From positions 42,660,001 through 42,724,000 of the forward strand of contig NC_133158.1 in assembly GCF_040802235.1 (NCBI RefSeq): a stretch of 64,000 bases of DNA. Direction: 5' to 3'. The DNA is from Manis javanica (lineage: Eukaryota > Chordata > Mammalia > Pholidota > Manidae). The position numbers and the translations under genes are program-made. How positions within the stretch are numbered: position 1 is the first letter of the stretch; the number at the start of each line of letters is the position of its first letter. Below, piece by piece: positions 45,071-58,500 of this stretch. Below the pieces are notes generated by a model. It did not search any database and was not told where the DNA came from. It worked only from the letters and a program-made list of their open reading frames with translations.

Positions 45071-47059
45071 GTAATAGTAATATTTAATGTATACATCCAA
45101 TGAATGATCAAAAGTTTGTTTTAGGAAGCTCAGTCTAGCATCAATATTATAAAGGATGGATTGGGAGGGTGTGACAGGAAGGATAAATAGAGAAATGTAT
45201 TAGAGTCCTTTAATAACACAACAGGAACTGACACGCTAGCTTGAATAGAAAAAGGAATGTATCATAAAGACACCAGGTTGCTCTTAAGGTATAAAGAAAA
45301 GCTAAATAATTGGGCCAGGGAGAAAAGAAAGCAAGGTAACTGATAGGAATGTGTAGCAGGCACTGGCAGGCCACTTCTGAGAGAAGTCTGCTCTACTCAC
45401 TGGCTGCTTCTGTTCTGTGCAGGCCCATATCCCAGGGAGGAGGTTTGTGACTGGCTTGCTTTAGTTGTGTACCTACCCCTGAGCTAGGGGAGAGCAGTGC
45501 ATCAGTGTGTATTCGGTGGGTGAGAGTGGTTCAGCCAAAGCCAGGTGAAGGGACCTCCTTCCACAGGGGAGGGCGTGGCGGCCGGGACAAAACAAGAGGC
45601 TGCTCTGCTGGCTAAGGCACAGATGAAGAACCTGAACTGTGTTCTAGTAGAATCACTTGGCTGGATACAGCAGACAGCACACCCTTAACCCCAAATCAGA
45701 CCTCTAGAGAGAAAGAAAATGTGGTGAGATGGGATCTAAGAGAGTGACCTTACCAAAGTTTGCACGGTCAGATGAGCTGTGCTGACTCTGAAATCTGAGG
45801 AGCTTTAGATAATTTCTGGATTTCTGCATTGTCACCAAGTGAGTGACAACAATAAGACCTAAACTCAGAGTTGACTTTCTGTCTCCATCTAATAGTGAAA
45901 TCAAATGGAAAGGGCAGCCTAAATCCAGAGGTGAGGGTTCAGGGCTGAGGGGGAGGGGTGGGTGTGTGTGTGTCAGGGCTGAGGTGGGTGTGTGTGTTTA
46001 CATTCCAGGGTCAAATGTAGATGCTTTGTTTTTCTAACTAGGTGTTCGCTTTGTGTTACACACGTTCCTTCCTTTTTCCAGTGTCATGGTTAGGATGGTT
46101 TAAGCAATCTCCAACATCCCAAAGGACTGGGTGCCCAGCATTCAGTTTTAGGTTAATGTTTTGGATATAAAGAGACATTTTCATATGAAACTGGCAGCAG
46201 GGTTTTATGGGCTAGTCTTAAAGCAAATTTAATTTATAATGTTCCTTTGCTCTAACACCAGCCTCAGTTGTAATCTCCAAAACTTGGGAGTCTGGTGAGG
46301 TTACTTTGTTCCCTTCCTAGCTCCTTTCTGGCCCCTCACTCACCTTCTAGTGACCTTTTACCCGAGCACTTAGCTGTGCTTGCTTCTGTTTATGTCCCCA
46401 GAATACTTTGTATTCCAAAATTGCCTGTCTTCCCTCCATCCCCTTAAAAATCTTAACTCCAACTGATACAATATTGGTATAAAGAGAAAGTTATTTGCAT
46501 TGAATTTAATTTATATGAAGATATGAATACCCCACTCCATTTACCATTTAGTGCCTGAGGAATTTAAGGTCCTGGTATGAAATAAATTTCTGAATTCAGT
46601 TGTGAGGGCTTTGTAGCCATTCTAGGAAATTGGAACTTCAGGCAAGGCCAGCCTTCAGGAGTCTTTAAGCTTCACCACAATCAGACACTTGTCACAGCAA
46701 GTGTCTGTAGTGGAAATGTGAAGAATGGAACCTTTGGTATCATCAGAGCCCAGTGAGTGATGAGCCTCAGATCGTCCCTGATGTCCCCATTGTTCGCTCA
46801 CTGGCCCTCCCGCCCCGTTAGCTGCTTCCTGAAGTCAGTATTCTCATAGTCTTTCTTAACCATCATGTTTTACTTGTACATGTCTGTCCTACCACGGGAA
46901 TGTGTACTGCCGGAGAAGAGGCAGCCGGTCACCTCACTCATCTGCACCAGCCCCTCTCCTGATACATGGTCTGTAGCAGCTGAAGGAACTTCAGGAAAGG
47001 AAAGGGGGACGGAAGTAAAGTACGTGCTCCCCACGTAGGAAACACTGTATACTAGGAGC
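45071..47059. other. ZBTB21: ZBTB21 intron, unassigned part
   Basis: No exon supported. A small duplicated GT-rich segment ('cagggctgag' followed by gtgggtgtgtgtg, twice) lies at about 45,938-46,000. Confidence 0.4.
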
Positions 47060-47250
47060 TTGCAAACATATTGCCTCTTGTTTTTCATAAAAATCCTGTG
47101 TGGTGGGTAGTGTTAGCCCATTTAACAGATTAAGGAAACCAGTACTCAGAAAGGTTGAATGATCTTCAGGTTACATACCTAGTAAGTGGCAAAGCCAGGA
47201 TTTGAGGCAAATAGACTGATTTGAAAGTTTTTTCCACAGAGCTATGACTT
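47060..47250 (+). mobile_element. MIR relic
   Basis: 'cccatttaacagattaagga', 'gaatgatcttcaggttacat' and 'gcaaagccaggatttgaggc' match the MIR core. Confidence 0.65.
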
Positions 47251-47292
47251 CCATGAATTGTTAACCATAAAGATTCTATTTTGAAATTTCAG

Positions 47293-47359
47293 GAAACAAC
47301 ATGAAATAGCAACAATTCAGGCAGACTGTGGGAAGACATTTGTGAGCAAGGATCAAGTG
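47293..47359 (+). other. ZBTB21: Candidate alternative 5' UTR exon of ZBTB21
   Basis: A 67-nt stretch lies between an acceptor (ttgaaatttcag, AG at 47291-47292) and a near-consensus donor (AAGTG|GTAAGC). It is in the right orientation between exon 1 and the coding exon. The polypyrimidine tract is poor. ZBTB21 transcripts in other mammals do use extra non-coding 5' exons, but I cannot match this one to a known exon. Confidence 0.25.
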
Positions 47360-48149
47360 GTAAGCAAGCCAGCCCTCTCTCAGAATCTGGCTTTCCTGGG
47401 TGATTTCTTCCCAGCTTTTTCTGTTGTTGTCCTTGTTGTCCACACTTCACCCACTTTTCTTTAAAGAACTCCCCAAGGTTTTTCTATTACGTCTGAAGTG
47501 GCTGTGGGGGCCCCCGTACCCACGAGTCAGGTAGAGCTGAGCGACAGAAAGGAGCAGGCATGGGCGTGATGGCAGTTGTATTTATACACAGGAGCTTTAA
47601 ACTTACTATGCACTGTCTTCTTCACGTCAGAGGCCCTGATTACTCGTAATGAAAGCATGCATGAGAAATTGGAGTTCAAGGAGCCAGCAGATGAGATGTA
47701 CTGGCCTTACCTGAGCAGAAATAGCAAAGGGCTTGAGAATTAGTCTGTGCATCCACCAGCCACAAATGGTTTTGCTGGATTATCTCATGGAATTCACTGT
47801 AATTCCCCACCTTTTTGCCTACATTCTTAATGTAGCATTTTATATTTTTAGTGTTAAACTCAGTAAACAGACCTAGTGTCATTAAAACACAAAAATCCAA
47901 AATGTTTGTTGTCTGCAGCTAGACTAGGATAGATAAAAGCAAGGGCCTCAACCTGAAAGTGAGGAGGCCACACTGCCCTGCATGCTTTCTCCCATCCTTC
48001 CAGGCATCTGGGGCCTTTGTCCTGGGTGCTTAGAGTGAGGGAGGTGACTCTCCTTGTGATCCTCGGATGGCCTTCCTTTAGCCCCCACGGCCTCATGCCT
48101 CCAGCCACATCGCATACCCGTCCCTCCACGTATCCTTTCCTCCAGCAAA

Positions 48150-48480
48150 GGTGGTGCCTGTCTTAGTCCGTGATACTGGGCATACTATCCCATACTTGAA
48201 ATGCCCTTCACTCTCCTTGGCCCCTCCCACGTTCTCGAACTTGTGCTCCTTCAAGAAGTTTCTGTAGAATGCCTTCCCTGACCTCTCGCCTGCATCCAGA
48301 ACCATCACCTGCACCCCATCTGTACCTCTGCACACGGTCCATGGCCACTTAGCACACTTCAACATGATGACAGATTGACTCGTCTTGTTCCCACATAAGG
48401 TTTAAAATGAGTTAGGCAGGACCTGCCTGTCACACTGATGTCTTCCGTGTCTAGCCACTTCCAGCACATACTCAGTTGGT
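48150..48480 (+). mobile_element. L2-like LINE relic
   Basis: 'gaatgccttccctgacctct', 'cctgcaccccatctgtacct' and 'ccatggccacttagcacact' follow the L2 3' region. Confidence 0.6.
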
Positions 48481-48539
48481 GCCCAGCTGGGAGAAGCATG
48501 TGATAGGATGACCGAGAGTCGCCATACTAACTGACAGAT

Positions 48540-48625
48540 AGGTGACCGTAGGCAGGTTACTTCATCTCTCAGTGCGTTAGTTTCCTAATTTATAAAACAG
48601 GTGAAGACAGTGCCTCGCTTAGATG
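48540..48625 (+). mobile_element. MIR relic (first of two)
   Basis: 'ggcaggttacttcatctctc' and 'gtttcctaatttataaaaca' match the MIR core on +. Confidence 0.75.
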
Positions 48626-48659
48626 TGAATGTAAGAATGAAAAGAGGAAATAGAGGCAG

Positions 48660-48905
48660 TATTTTATAGGGATCAAGAGCGTGGCCTTTGGAGCCAGAGC
48701 TCCTGGTGTGAATCCCAGTCTGCTCCTTACTGTCTGTGTGACCTTGAGCAAGTTACTTGATCCTGTGTGCCTCAGTTTCCTTATCTGTAAAATGGGATAA
48801 TACAGTACCTACCTCTTAACCCTGTAAATATTGAGTTACTGTATAAAAAATGTTACAGTAGTATGTGTCAGAGTAAGCACTTACATAGTAGGTATTCTTA
48901 AGTGT
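48660..48905 (+). mobile_element. MIR, nearly complete
   Basis: 'agagcgtggcctttggagcc', 'tgtgtgaccttgagcaagtt' and 'cttatctgtaaaatgggata' follow the MIR consensus from tRNA-derived head to core, and it ends in the L2-like tail. Confidence 0.85.
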
Positions 48906-49734
48906 CTGATTAGTATTTGAGTGAATAAAATAGAAAATAATTACTGTAGAGTTCTGCACTGGTATATCAGGAATGTGTACATGCTTAGCCACTTCTCAGG
49001 CAGCAGTCTCATTGGTGACTACAGTGGAGATTGTAGTTGAATGAATAGTTTTAAACTCCAAATGATTTTCAGGGACATGACTGTGTCTCTTACAACTCAA
49101 CTCTGAGTGACTTGTTTTTTCTCCAGGTCCCAGATGTTCTCATTCAAAGAGTACAGAAGCCTGTGGTTCAAGGGATTAGAAGCATGCACTTAGAATAAAA
49201 CAGGGCTCATGATAACTTGAGGAAAGCAAAAGAAGGAAACTACTCTGAACAATGAAAGTGAGAAAATGCGGTTTTTTGCCATATAGGAACGGGATGTGGA
49301 TGGTGTGTGGAATAGCATTTGCTCCACGTCCAGGGACTTGGAAAATCTCACTTGGTTTAGTCCTCACACAGTTCCTTAGCCTGTACCTGTGGTTTCAAGT
49401 TCCTCTGGTGTCCCAGTTTGTGTTCCCCTCAAAGCAAACCCTGAGACCAGAGCTCAGATGTGAGGTTTATATTTGGGGAAGTGACCCCAGGAAACACAGG
49501 GAAGCTTGTAGGGAAAAGGATGCCCATAAGGGATGCGTTAGTGAATAGGCTTCTCACATTGAAACTGTCAAAACTAAATTACTGAAAAAAAATCTGCATC
49601 AGTTTTTCTATCAAACTTCATCTTAAGTAAGGCCATCCTTCCAGTTGTTTGGCAGATTCCTTGGAACATCTTCAACCCCATGCCTTCTTATCTTCAACAG
49701 TCAACCCATTAAAATCTGAATAACTGCCTTTACC

Positions 49735-50215
49735 TCCACTGCCACCAGCTTCATCCTGCCACCACCACATCCCAGCTGCCTCTTCGCAGCAGACCCTTGC
49801 CTGGCCTCCCAGCCCTCATCCTTTCCTGACCTTCCACGGTCTGTCCTCAACACCCAGCAGAGCGATCCTTCAGAAGCCCTCCGGGTTGCTGCCCCTCCTG
49901 CCCTCAGGATCATCCGTGGCCCATTTTCCTCCCGATAGAAAGCGTGCTTCTACCAGCAGCCTCACAGCCCAGCAGTGGCTCCTCACGCTCCCCCACTGCC
50001 ATCTTTACACCTCCTTGGCTCCTCTCCAGCCCTGCCGTTCCCTTACCTTGGCTCCTCCCTCAGCTTGTAGCACTCCTCAGCGGTCCTCGCGGCCCATCCG
50101 CAGCACCTTCAAGCCTTCTCAAATGCTATCATGTAGAATGAATGAACGAATGATGTGAAATTCCTGGTACACTTTGTAGTGTGTCACAGATGCTGAATAA
50201 ATGGTAGCAATTACT
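49735..50215 (+). mobile_element. L2 LINE relic
   Basis: A C/T-rich L2 3' region ('agcgatccttcagaagccct', 'cctcacgctcccccactgcc', 'ccttggctcctctccagccc', 'cttcaagccttctcaaatgc') ends near the 'gctgaataaatggtagcaat' tail. Confidence 0.7.
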
Positions 50216-50867
50216 ATTTTCTCATTTAATTCTCACAGTAGCACTGTACTATAGCTGCTCTTCACCCTAATTTGCAGTGGGAAAAACTGAGGCTCAGAAA
50301 GTCTGATTAGCCTAGAGCACTGACTTCCAAACCCTCTTGACTGACCCACAGGTAGACTATATTGTACATCTCAACTCAGTGTATGCCTCCATGTGAATAT
50401 GTGTGCATGTAACAGGAACAGAAGTTTCACAAGATCTTAGCCTCACTACATTTGAGGCATTCTGACATTTCTGCTTTGTCCTAGTCATCTCATTTGATTA
50501 CTAGTTTCAAACCATTAAATTTTTAAGAACCCTTTGGAAAAATACTTGTCCAGGCTTTCGATTCTGCATTTGTTGACTTCCCCGTGGCAGCGTCTGAGCT
50601 AGCTAATACAAAAGGAGGTAAGAACTGAGGAAGTCAGAGCTCACGCCTGGTCACCAGGCCAGTGGCCTGGCAGACTCTTCTCTGTGGCTCTCCTGGAGAG
50701 TCCAGATGCTGGTTGCCTGGCAAAGGCTGATCCTTTGAAGCCAGGGAAGAACCTGTACATGGGCTGGTGCTGAATTTGGTACATCTGCAACTTGCCGTCT
50801 AGAGAATCGTAAAACTGTCACAAATAGTCTTAGCTACTTTAATCCATTTTAATATTAAAAATAAATG

Positions 50868-50875
50868 TCATAACT
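50868..50875 (+). repeat. Target-site duplication, left copy
   Basis: TCATAACT, repeated at 51026-51033. Confidence 0.6.
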
Positions 50876-51025
50876 GCAGCATCTTACTATGCTGATGGAC
50901 AGTGACTGTCATGGGGTATATGGTAGGGACTTGATAATAGGGGGAATGTAGTAACCACAGTGTTGCTCATGTGAAACCTGAGCATAAGATTGTATATGAA
51001 TGATAACAATATAAATTAATGTATA
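50876..51025 (+). mobile_element. L1 3'-end fragment, 150 bp
   Basis: 'gcagcatcttactatgctga' onward matches the 3' UTR end of the L1 at 2329-4552 (its positions about 4,405-4,530). It lies between 8-bp direct repeats. It is a very short 5'-truncated L1 insertion on the same strand as ZBTB21. Confidence 0.8.
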
Positions 51026-51033
51026 TCATAACT
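51026..51033 (+). repeat. Target-site duplication, right copy
   Basis: TCATAACT, matching 50868-50875. Confidence 0.6.
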
Positions 51034-52031
51034 ATTGTAAAGAAAAGATGCATTAGAAAGCCAAACCAGAAATGAGATGTTATCAAAGCAGAAGCCTAAG
51101 TGAAGGGTCAGGTTTGGAGCGTCAGGCATTGTCTCTATGAAATGGATTTATCTGTCAAGAGTGCCAGTGGGGTCAATATGGGCCCTTTTTCTTGGTTACT
51201 GGACTAGATGCTGACTGCATATGAGATGCAGGCTCACCTGATCTCTGGGACAACCCCAAAGGGGAGAGGGCACAGTCAATACCTGCATCCCACATGAGGG
51301 ACCCCGACATTCAGACAGGCCCATCCCTGACGGAGTTGCTGGCACTTCCACCTCGGCCAGAACCTCACTCACCACTAGGTCTGTGTCTCGCCTTTAGATT
51401 TGAAGAGAATTCCAGTAAAATCTCTATTCAAATCCCCTTGTTTAGAATAGTAATAATCATGTTTAGACCAGGCCAGAGTTTCCTGTGTGCTATTATTGAA
51501 AATGTGATTTGATAAGACATCCTATTTAGGAGATTGCAAGGTGTTCACAGGAAAGAAAACATGCATTCTTTAACAAGTCTAACCTTTGTTAAACACGTTA
51601 TTAAATGCCTATACCAAGGTGATTAGCAGGTGATTTTTCTCTTTCCAAAAATTCGTATCTATTTTTAAAGATATGGCAAGACCTCTACTTTGCATCCCAT
51701 TACTAATCCACAGTAAGTAAGTCTATCTACTAATAAAACTGATTTCTTTTCAGAATTAGAGACTCTAAGGGTTTCAATTCTTCACACTTACTCCCTGAAC
51801 TTATTAATAAGGAATAGAACCAAGCTTCAAATGGATAAGAGTAAACCTTTATTTATGAATAAGCCTTGTTAATAATAAACCTTAAATAATAAACTTTTAT
51901 ATTCAAGTATTACTCCTTTATATATATGCCAAGTTCTAGCAGCCTTTTGATGGTATGAAAATGTCAGTGTTACAGTTCAGTCCCTAAAATTCCACTTTTA
52001 ATGATTGATGATATGTATAAACCACATGACT
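51034..52031. other. ZBTB21: ZBTB21 intron, AT-rich, unassigned
   Basis: No exon, gene or repeat family recognised. Confidence 0.4.
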
Positions 52032-55000
52032 TTTTATTTTTTAAGGTAATTAGTTTTTTGGGTTTTTTTAAGATATTATTGATATATACTCATGAAGGTA
52101 TCACGTGAATAACAATGTGGTTACTACATTCACCCCTATTATTGAGTCTCCCCCACACACCCCATTGCAGTCACTGTCCATCAGTGTAGTAAGATGCCAC
52201 AGAGTCCCTGTTTGTCTTCTCTGAGCTGTACTGTCTTCCCTGTGATCCCACACACACCATGTGTACCAATCATGATACTCCCCAATCCCCTTCTCCCCCC
52301 TCCCTACTCGCCCTCCCACATGCCTCCCCTTTGGTAACTGCTAGGCCCTTCTTGGAGTCTGTGAGTCTGCTGCTGTTTTGTTCCTTCAGTTTTGCTTCAT
52401 TGTTATACTGCACAAATGAGGGAAATCATTTGGTACTTGTCTTTCTCCGCCTGGCTTATTTCACTGAGCATAATATCCTCCAGCTCCATCCATGTTGTTG
52501 CAAATGGTAGGATTTGTTTCTTATGGCTGAATAGTATTCCATTGCGTATATGTACCACCTCTTCTTTTTCCATTCATCTACTGATGGACACTTAGGTTGC
52601 TTCCATATCTTGCCTATTGTAAATAGTGCTGCAATAAACATAAGGGTACATATGTCTTTTTGAATCTGAGAACTTGTTTTCTTTGAGTAAATTCCTAGGA
52701 GTGGAGTTCCCGGGTCAAATGGTTTTTCTATTTTTAGTTTTTTGAGGAACCTCCATATTGCTTTCCACAATGGTTGTACTAGCTTACATTCCCACCAGCA
52801 GTGTAGGAGGGTTCCCCTTTCTCCGCATCCTCACCAGCATTTGTTGTTCTTAGTCTTTTCAATGCTGGCCATCCTAATTGGTGTGAGGTGATATCTCATT
52901 GTGGTTTTTATTTGCATTTCCCTGATATTAGTGATGTGGAGCATCTTTTCATGTGCCTGTTAGCCATCTGAATTTCTTCTTTGGAGAAGTATCTGTTCAT
53001 ATCCTCCACCCATTTTTTTATAGGATTATTTGCTTTTGGGTGTTGAGGCATGTGAGTTCTTTCTATATTTTGGATGTTAACCCCTTGTCAGATATGTCAT
53101 TTACAAAAATATTCTCCCATACTGTAGGATGCCTTTTTGTTATGCTGATGATGTCCTTTGCTGTACAGAAGCTTTTTAGTTTGATGTAGTCCCATGAGTT
53201 CATTTTTGCTTTTGTTTGCTTTGCTTGAGGAGATGCATTCAGGAAAAAGTTGCTCATGTTTATACTCAGAAGATTTTTACCTATGCTGTCTTCTAAGAGT
53301 TTTATGGTTTCATGACTTACATTCAGGTCTTTGATCCATTTCGAGTTTACTTTTGTGTATGGGGTTAAACAATCCAGTTTCATTCTCTTACATATAGCTG
53401 TCCAGTTTTGCCAACACCAGTTGTTGAAGAGGCTGTCATTTCCCCATTGTATGTCCATGGCTCCTTTATCGTTTATTAATTGACCACATATGCTTGAGTT
53501 TAGATCTGGCCTCTCCAGTCTGTTCCATTGGTCTGTGGGTCTGTTCTTGTGCCAGTACCAAATTGTCTTGATTCCTGTGGCTTTGTAGTAGAGCATGAAG
53601 TCAGGGAGCCTAATCCCCCCACTTTATTCTTCCTTCTCAGGATTGCTTTGCTATAAGGAGTCTTTTGTGGTTCCATGTGAATTTTACAACTGTTTGCTCT
53701 AGTTTGTTGAAGAATGCTGTAGGTATTTTGATAGGGATTGCATTGAATCTGTAAATTGTTTTAGGCAGGATGGCCATTTGACAATATTAATTCTTCCTAT
53801 CCATGAGCACAGGATGTGTTCCCATTTATTGGCATCTTATTTAATTTCTCTTGAGTGTCTTGTAGTTTTCAGAGTACAGGTCTTTCACTTCCTTGGTTAG
53901 GTTTATTCCTAGGCATTTTATTCTTTTGATGCAATTGTGAATGGAATTGTTTTCCTGATTTCTCTTTCTGCTAGTTCATCTTTAATGTATAGGAATGCAA
54001 CAGATTTCTGTGTATTAGTTTTGTATCCTGCAACTTTGCTGAATTCAGATATTAGATCTAGTAGTTTTGGAGTGGATTCTTCAGGTTTTTTTATGTACAA
54101 TATCATGTCATCTGCAAACAGTGACAGTTTAACTTCTTCTTTACCAATCCAGATGCCTTTTATTTCTTTGTGTTGTTGTCTGATTGTCATGACAAGGACC
54201 TCCAGAACTATGTTGAATGAAAATGGAGAAACTGGCATCCTTGTATTTTTCCTAATCTTAAAGGGAAGGTTTTCAGCTTCTTGCTGTTAAGAATGGTGTT
54301 GCCTGTGGGTTTGTCATATATGGTCTTTACTATGTTGAGGTACTTGCCCTGTATACCCATTTGTTGAGAACACAAATGGATGTTGAATTTTGTTGAATGC
54401 TTTTCAGCATCTATGGAGATGATCATGTGGTTTTTGTCCTTTTTGTTTATGTGGTGGATGATATTGATTAGATTTTTGAATATTGTACCATCCTTGCATC
54501 CCTGGAATAAATCCCACTTGATCATGATGGATGATCTTTTTGATATATTTTTTAATTCGGTTTGCTAATATTTTGTTGAGTATTTTTACATCTATGTTCA
54601 TCAGGGATATTGGTCTGTAATTTTCTTTTTTTGTGGTGTCTTTGTCTGGTTTTGGTATTAGAGTGATGCTGGCCCCATAGAATGAGTTCAGAAGTATTCC
54701 CTCCTCTTCTACTTTTTGGAAAACTTTAAGGAGGATGGGTATTAGGCCTTCACTAAATGTTTGATAAAATTCAGTGGTGAAGCCATCTGGCCAGGGGTTT
54801 TGTTCTTAGGTAGTTTTTTGATTACCAGCTCAATTTCATTGCTGGTAATTGGTCTGCTCAGATTTTGTTTCTTTCTGGGTCAGCCTTGGAAGGTTGTATT
54901 TGTCTAGAAAGTTGTCCATTTCTTCTAGGTTATCCATTTTGTTAGCATATAGTTTTTCATAGTATTCTCTAATAATTCTTTGAATTTCTGTGGTGTCCAT

Positions 55001-55420
55001 AGTGATTTTTCCTGTCTCATTTCTGATTCTGTTTATGTGTGTAGACTTTTTTTTTTTCTTAATAAGTCTGACTAGGGGTTTATCTATTTTATTTTCTCAA
55101 AGAACCAGCTCTCTTGGTTTCATTGATTCTATTGTTTTATTCTTCTTGATTTTAATTTCTGCTCTAATCTTTATTATATCCCTCCTTCTGCTCACTTTGC
55201 ATCTCATTTTTTCTTTTTCTACTTACATTAATTGTGAGTTTAGACTGTTCATATGGGATTGTTCTTCTTTCCTTAGGTAGGCCTGTATTGCAGTAAACTT
55301 CCCTCTTAGCACGGTCTTCTCTGTGTCCCACAGATTTTACGGTGTTGAATTATTGTTGTTATTTGTCCCCATATATTGCTTGATCTTTATGACTTGTTTC
55401 TTTATATTTTATGTTATTTA
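52032..55420 (-). mobile_element. 5'-truncated L1, antisense in ZBTB21 intron
   Basis: About 3.4 kb of L1 on the minus strand, with its 3' end (T-rich on +) at 52,032 and its truncated 5' end near 55,400. Minus-strand translation gives ORF2 pieces in order: an RT N-terminal part with [12 protein letters not shown] and [11 protein letters not shown] (54404-54601), a palm part with [10 protein letters not shown] (54208-54525), [10 protein letters not shown] (53918-54238), a thumb-side part (53063-53596) and the C-terminal part with WYIYAMEYYSAIR (52456-52770). Frameshifts separate them. Imperfect flanking similarity (ATGACT at 52026 and 55427) may be the target duplication. Confidence 0.95.
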
Positions 55421-55573
55421 AATAAGATGACTCATCCAAAAAGCTTTTGTCTACCTGTAGTCTGCTAAATATTGGCACCTATGAGAAGACAGTGTCCTGC
55501 CCTTGGGGATCATTTCATCTCATGGAGAGCTTTTCACCACATTATTCATAATAATTGCACACTCTTGTCTTTC

Positions 55574-55575
55574 AG
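55574..55575 (+). other. ZBTB21: 3' splice site of the ZBTB21 coding exon
   Basis: cactcttgtctttcag|ataagc: a good polypyrimidine tract and AG, 13 nt before the start codon. The exon begins at 55576. Confidence 0.85.
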
Positions 55576-55588
55576 ATAAGCCCAAGCG

Positions 55589-58500
55589 ATGGAGGGATTA
55601 CTGCATTACATCAACCCAGCGCATGCCATTTCTCTCCTAAGTGCCCTCAATGAGGAGCGCCTCAAAGGACAGCTGTGTGATGTGCTTCTGATTGTTGGAG
55701 ACCAGAAATTTCGAGCTCATAAAAATGTCTTGGCTGCCAGCAGTGAATACTTCCAGAGTTTATTCACAAATAAGGAAAATGAGTCACAAACTGTATTTCA
55801 GCTTGATTTCTGCGAACCAGATGCTTTTGATAATGTTTTGAATTACATTTATTCTTCATCTTTGTTTGTTGAGAAAAACAGCCTTGCTGCTGTGCAGGAA
55901 CTAGGCTACAGTCTTGGGATTTCCTTCCTAACTAACATCGTTTCTAAAACACCTCAAGCCCCCTTTCCAATGTGTCCCAACAGAAAAAAAGTATTCATAG
56001 AAGATGAAGAAAACAGTTCTCAAAAGAGAAGCGTCATTGTTTGTCAGAGCAGAAATGAAGCACAGGGGAGAACTGTCACTGCAAACCCGCCTGACCTGAG
56101 CCATAGTTCCCGGCCCTCACCTGGCGTGGCAGTCAAGACCAGCACCAGTAAGCCTCATGTTCCAGCACCAGTTGAGCCACTTCACAGTTTGTCATTAACA
56201 GAAAAGAATTGGCCCAAAGATGGTCCTGTGGGCTATGCAAAGGCCCTTGAGCATTCTGGATCTTTGGAAGACTCTGACAGAAGCACCCTGGTGAAGAGGA
56301 ACACAGTGCTGCCTTCCAAGCCCCCACAGGATTTAGAGGCTGTGGGTGGGAGGGCGGGGCTCAGCGGCCAGCTTCCCAAGGGAAAAGTCGTGGAGCTGGC
56401 CTTGAAAAGACCACGGCCACCCGTTTTATCTCTTCGAAGCTCATCAGAGACTCCCTATGTACTGAAAGAAACTAACAAAGGAAGTGGTCCAGGCGAGGAC
56501 AGAAACTTGTTGTACTACTCCAGGTTGGGGCTGGTGATCCCATCCAGCGGAGCCGGCTCTGGAAGCCAGAGTGTGGACAGAAGTGGCCCTCTTGTTAAGA
56601 GCCTCCTCCGACGATCATTGTCAATGGACAGCCAGGTTCCTGTCTACTCGCCTTCAATAGATGTGAAGCCTAACCAGGGGTCGTCCTCAGTGTCAAGCAA
56701 TGCACCAGGGAATGTGTTCTGTACTTTATCTCAAAAGTCATCTTCAAAAGACTGTGGTGAAAGGTTAGCCCTGGATGACCGGCCCCCGGCCCTGCAGCCG
56801 CACCGCCTCAGATCCTTCAGTGCTTCTCAGTCCACGGAGAGGGAGGGTACCACCCCAGTGACCAAGGTTCAGATCAAGATGGAGCCCCGCAGCCCACTGT
56901 CGGAGCCGTTGGACATCATCCGAGTCACTGTGGGAGACACGGCAGGGGCCTCGTCTGTCACGAGAGACCTTTCTCTGAAAACAGAAGACGACCAAAAAGA
57001 CATGAGCAGACTCCCAGCAAAAAGGAGGTTCCAGGCTGACCGAAGACTGCCGCTGAAGAAGCTAAAGGCGGATGAGCATGGGTCTCCGGGGTCAGAAGAT
57101 AATTTTGAGGAAGGTTCAAGCCCTACTCCCCTCGATGCAGATTTTCCAGATTCTGACTTGAATAAAGATGAATTTGGTGAGTTGGAGGGAACAAGACCAA
57201 ACAAAAAATTTAAATGCAAACATTGCCTTAAGATCTTTAGATCAACAGCAGGCCTTCACCGGCACATTAACATGTACCATAACCCAGAAAAGCCCTATGC
57301 TTGTGACATCTGTCACAAGCGGTTTCACACAAACTTCAAAGTGTGGACACACTGTCAGACCCAGCACGGCATAGTGAAGAACCCGTCACCAGCCTCTAGC
57401 TCACATGCCGTTTTGGATGAAAAATTCCAAAGAAAGCTGATTGACATAGTGAGAGAGAGAGAGATTAAGAAGGCCCTGATCATTAAGTTAAGGCGCAGCA
57501 AGCCCGGTTTTCAGGGACAGAGCAGTTCCCAAGCACAAGCCATCAAGAGGAACTTGAGATCGCGAGCCAAGGGAGCATACATTTGTACTTACTGTGGAAG
57601 AGCCTATCGCTTTCTCTCTCAGTTCAAACAGCACGTAAAAATGCACCCGGGAGAGAAACCCATTGGAGCGAATAGAGTTGCTAAGCCTAAAGAGCATGTG
57701 CCTCTTGCGAGTCCGGTAGCAAACAAGGAGGTTTTCCAGTGCCGCCTCTGTAATGCTAAGCTCTCTTCTCTTCTAGAGCAAGGAAACCACGAGCGACTAT
57801 GCAGGAACGCAACCGTTTGCCCTTACTGCAGCCTTAGGTTTTTCTCGCCTGAGCTAAAGCATGAACATGAGAGTAAGTGTGAATATAAGAAGCTGACCTG
57901 TCTCGAGTGCATGCGCACCTTCAAGTCCTCCTTCAGCATTTGGCGGCACCAGGTTGAAGTGCATAATCAGAACACTATGGCGCCATCCGAAAACTTTTCT
58001 CTACCCGTTCTGGACCACAATGGGGAAGTAACTGGTTCCTCTAGGCCCCAGGCACAGCCCGAGCCTAATAAAGTGAACCATGTGGTCACCACCAAAGACG
58101 ACGTGTTCAGTGATTGTTCAGAGCAGGTGAACTTCGACTCAGAAGATTCCTCCTGTCTCCCTGAAGACCTTAGCCTTTCAAAGCAACTGAAAATCCAGGT
58201 CAAGGAGGAGCCTGCAGAGGAGCCTGAGGAGGAGGCACCCGAGGCCAGTGCAACCCCCAGAGAAGCAAGTTCTAGCAAGGATGCTGCCCTGTGGCCCTGT
58301 GAGAAATGTGGCAAGATGTTCACGGTGCACAAGCAGCTGGAGCGGCACCAGGAGCTCTTATGTTCCGTGAAACCGTTCATCTGTCATGTTTGCAACAAAG
58401 CTTTCCGCACCAATTTCCGGCTCTGGAGTCACTTCCAGTCCCACATGTCTCAGGCTGCAGAGGACTCTGCTCGGAAGGAATCAGAAGTGTGCCCTGTTCC

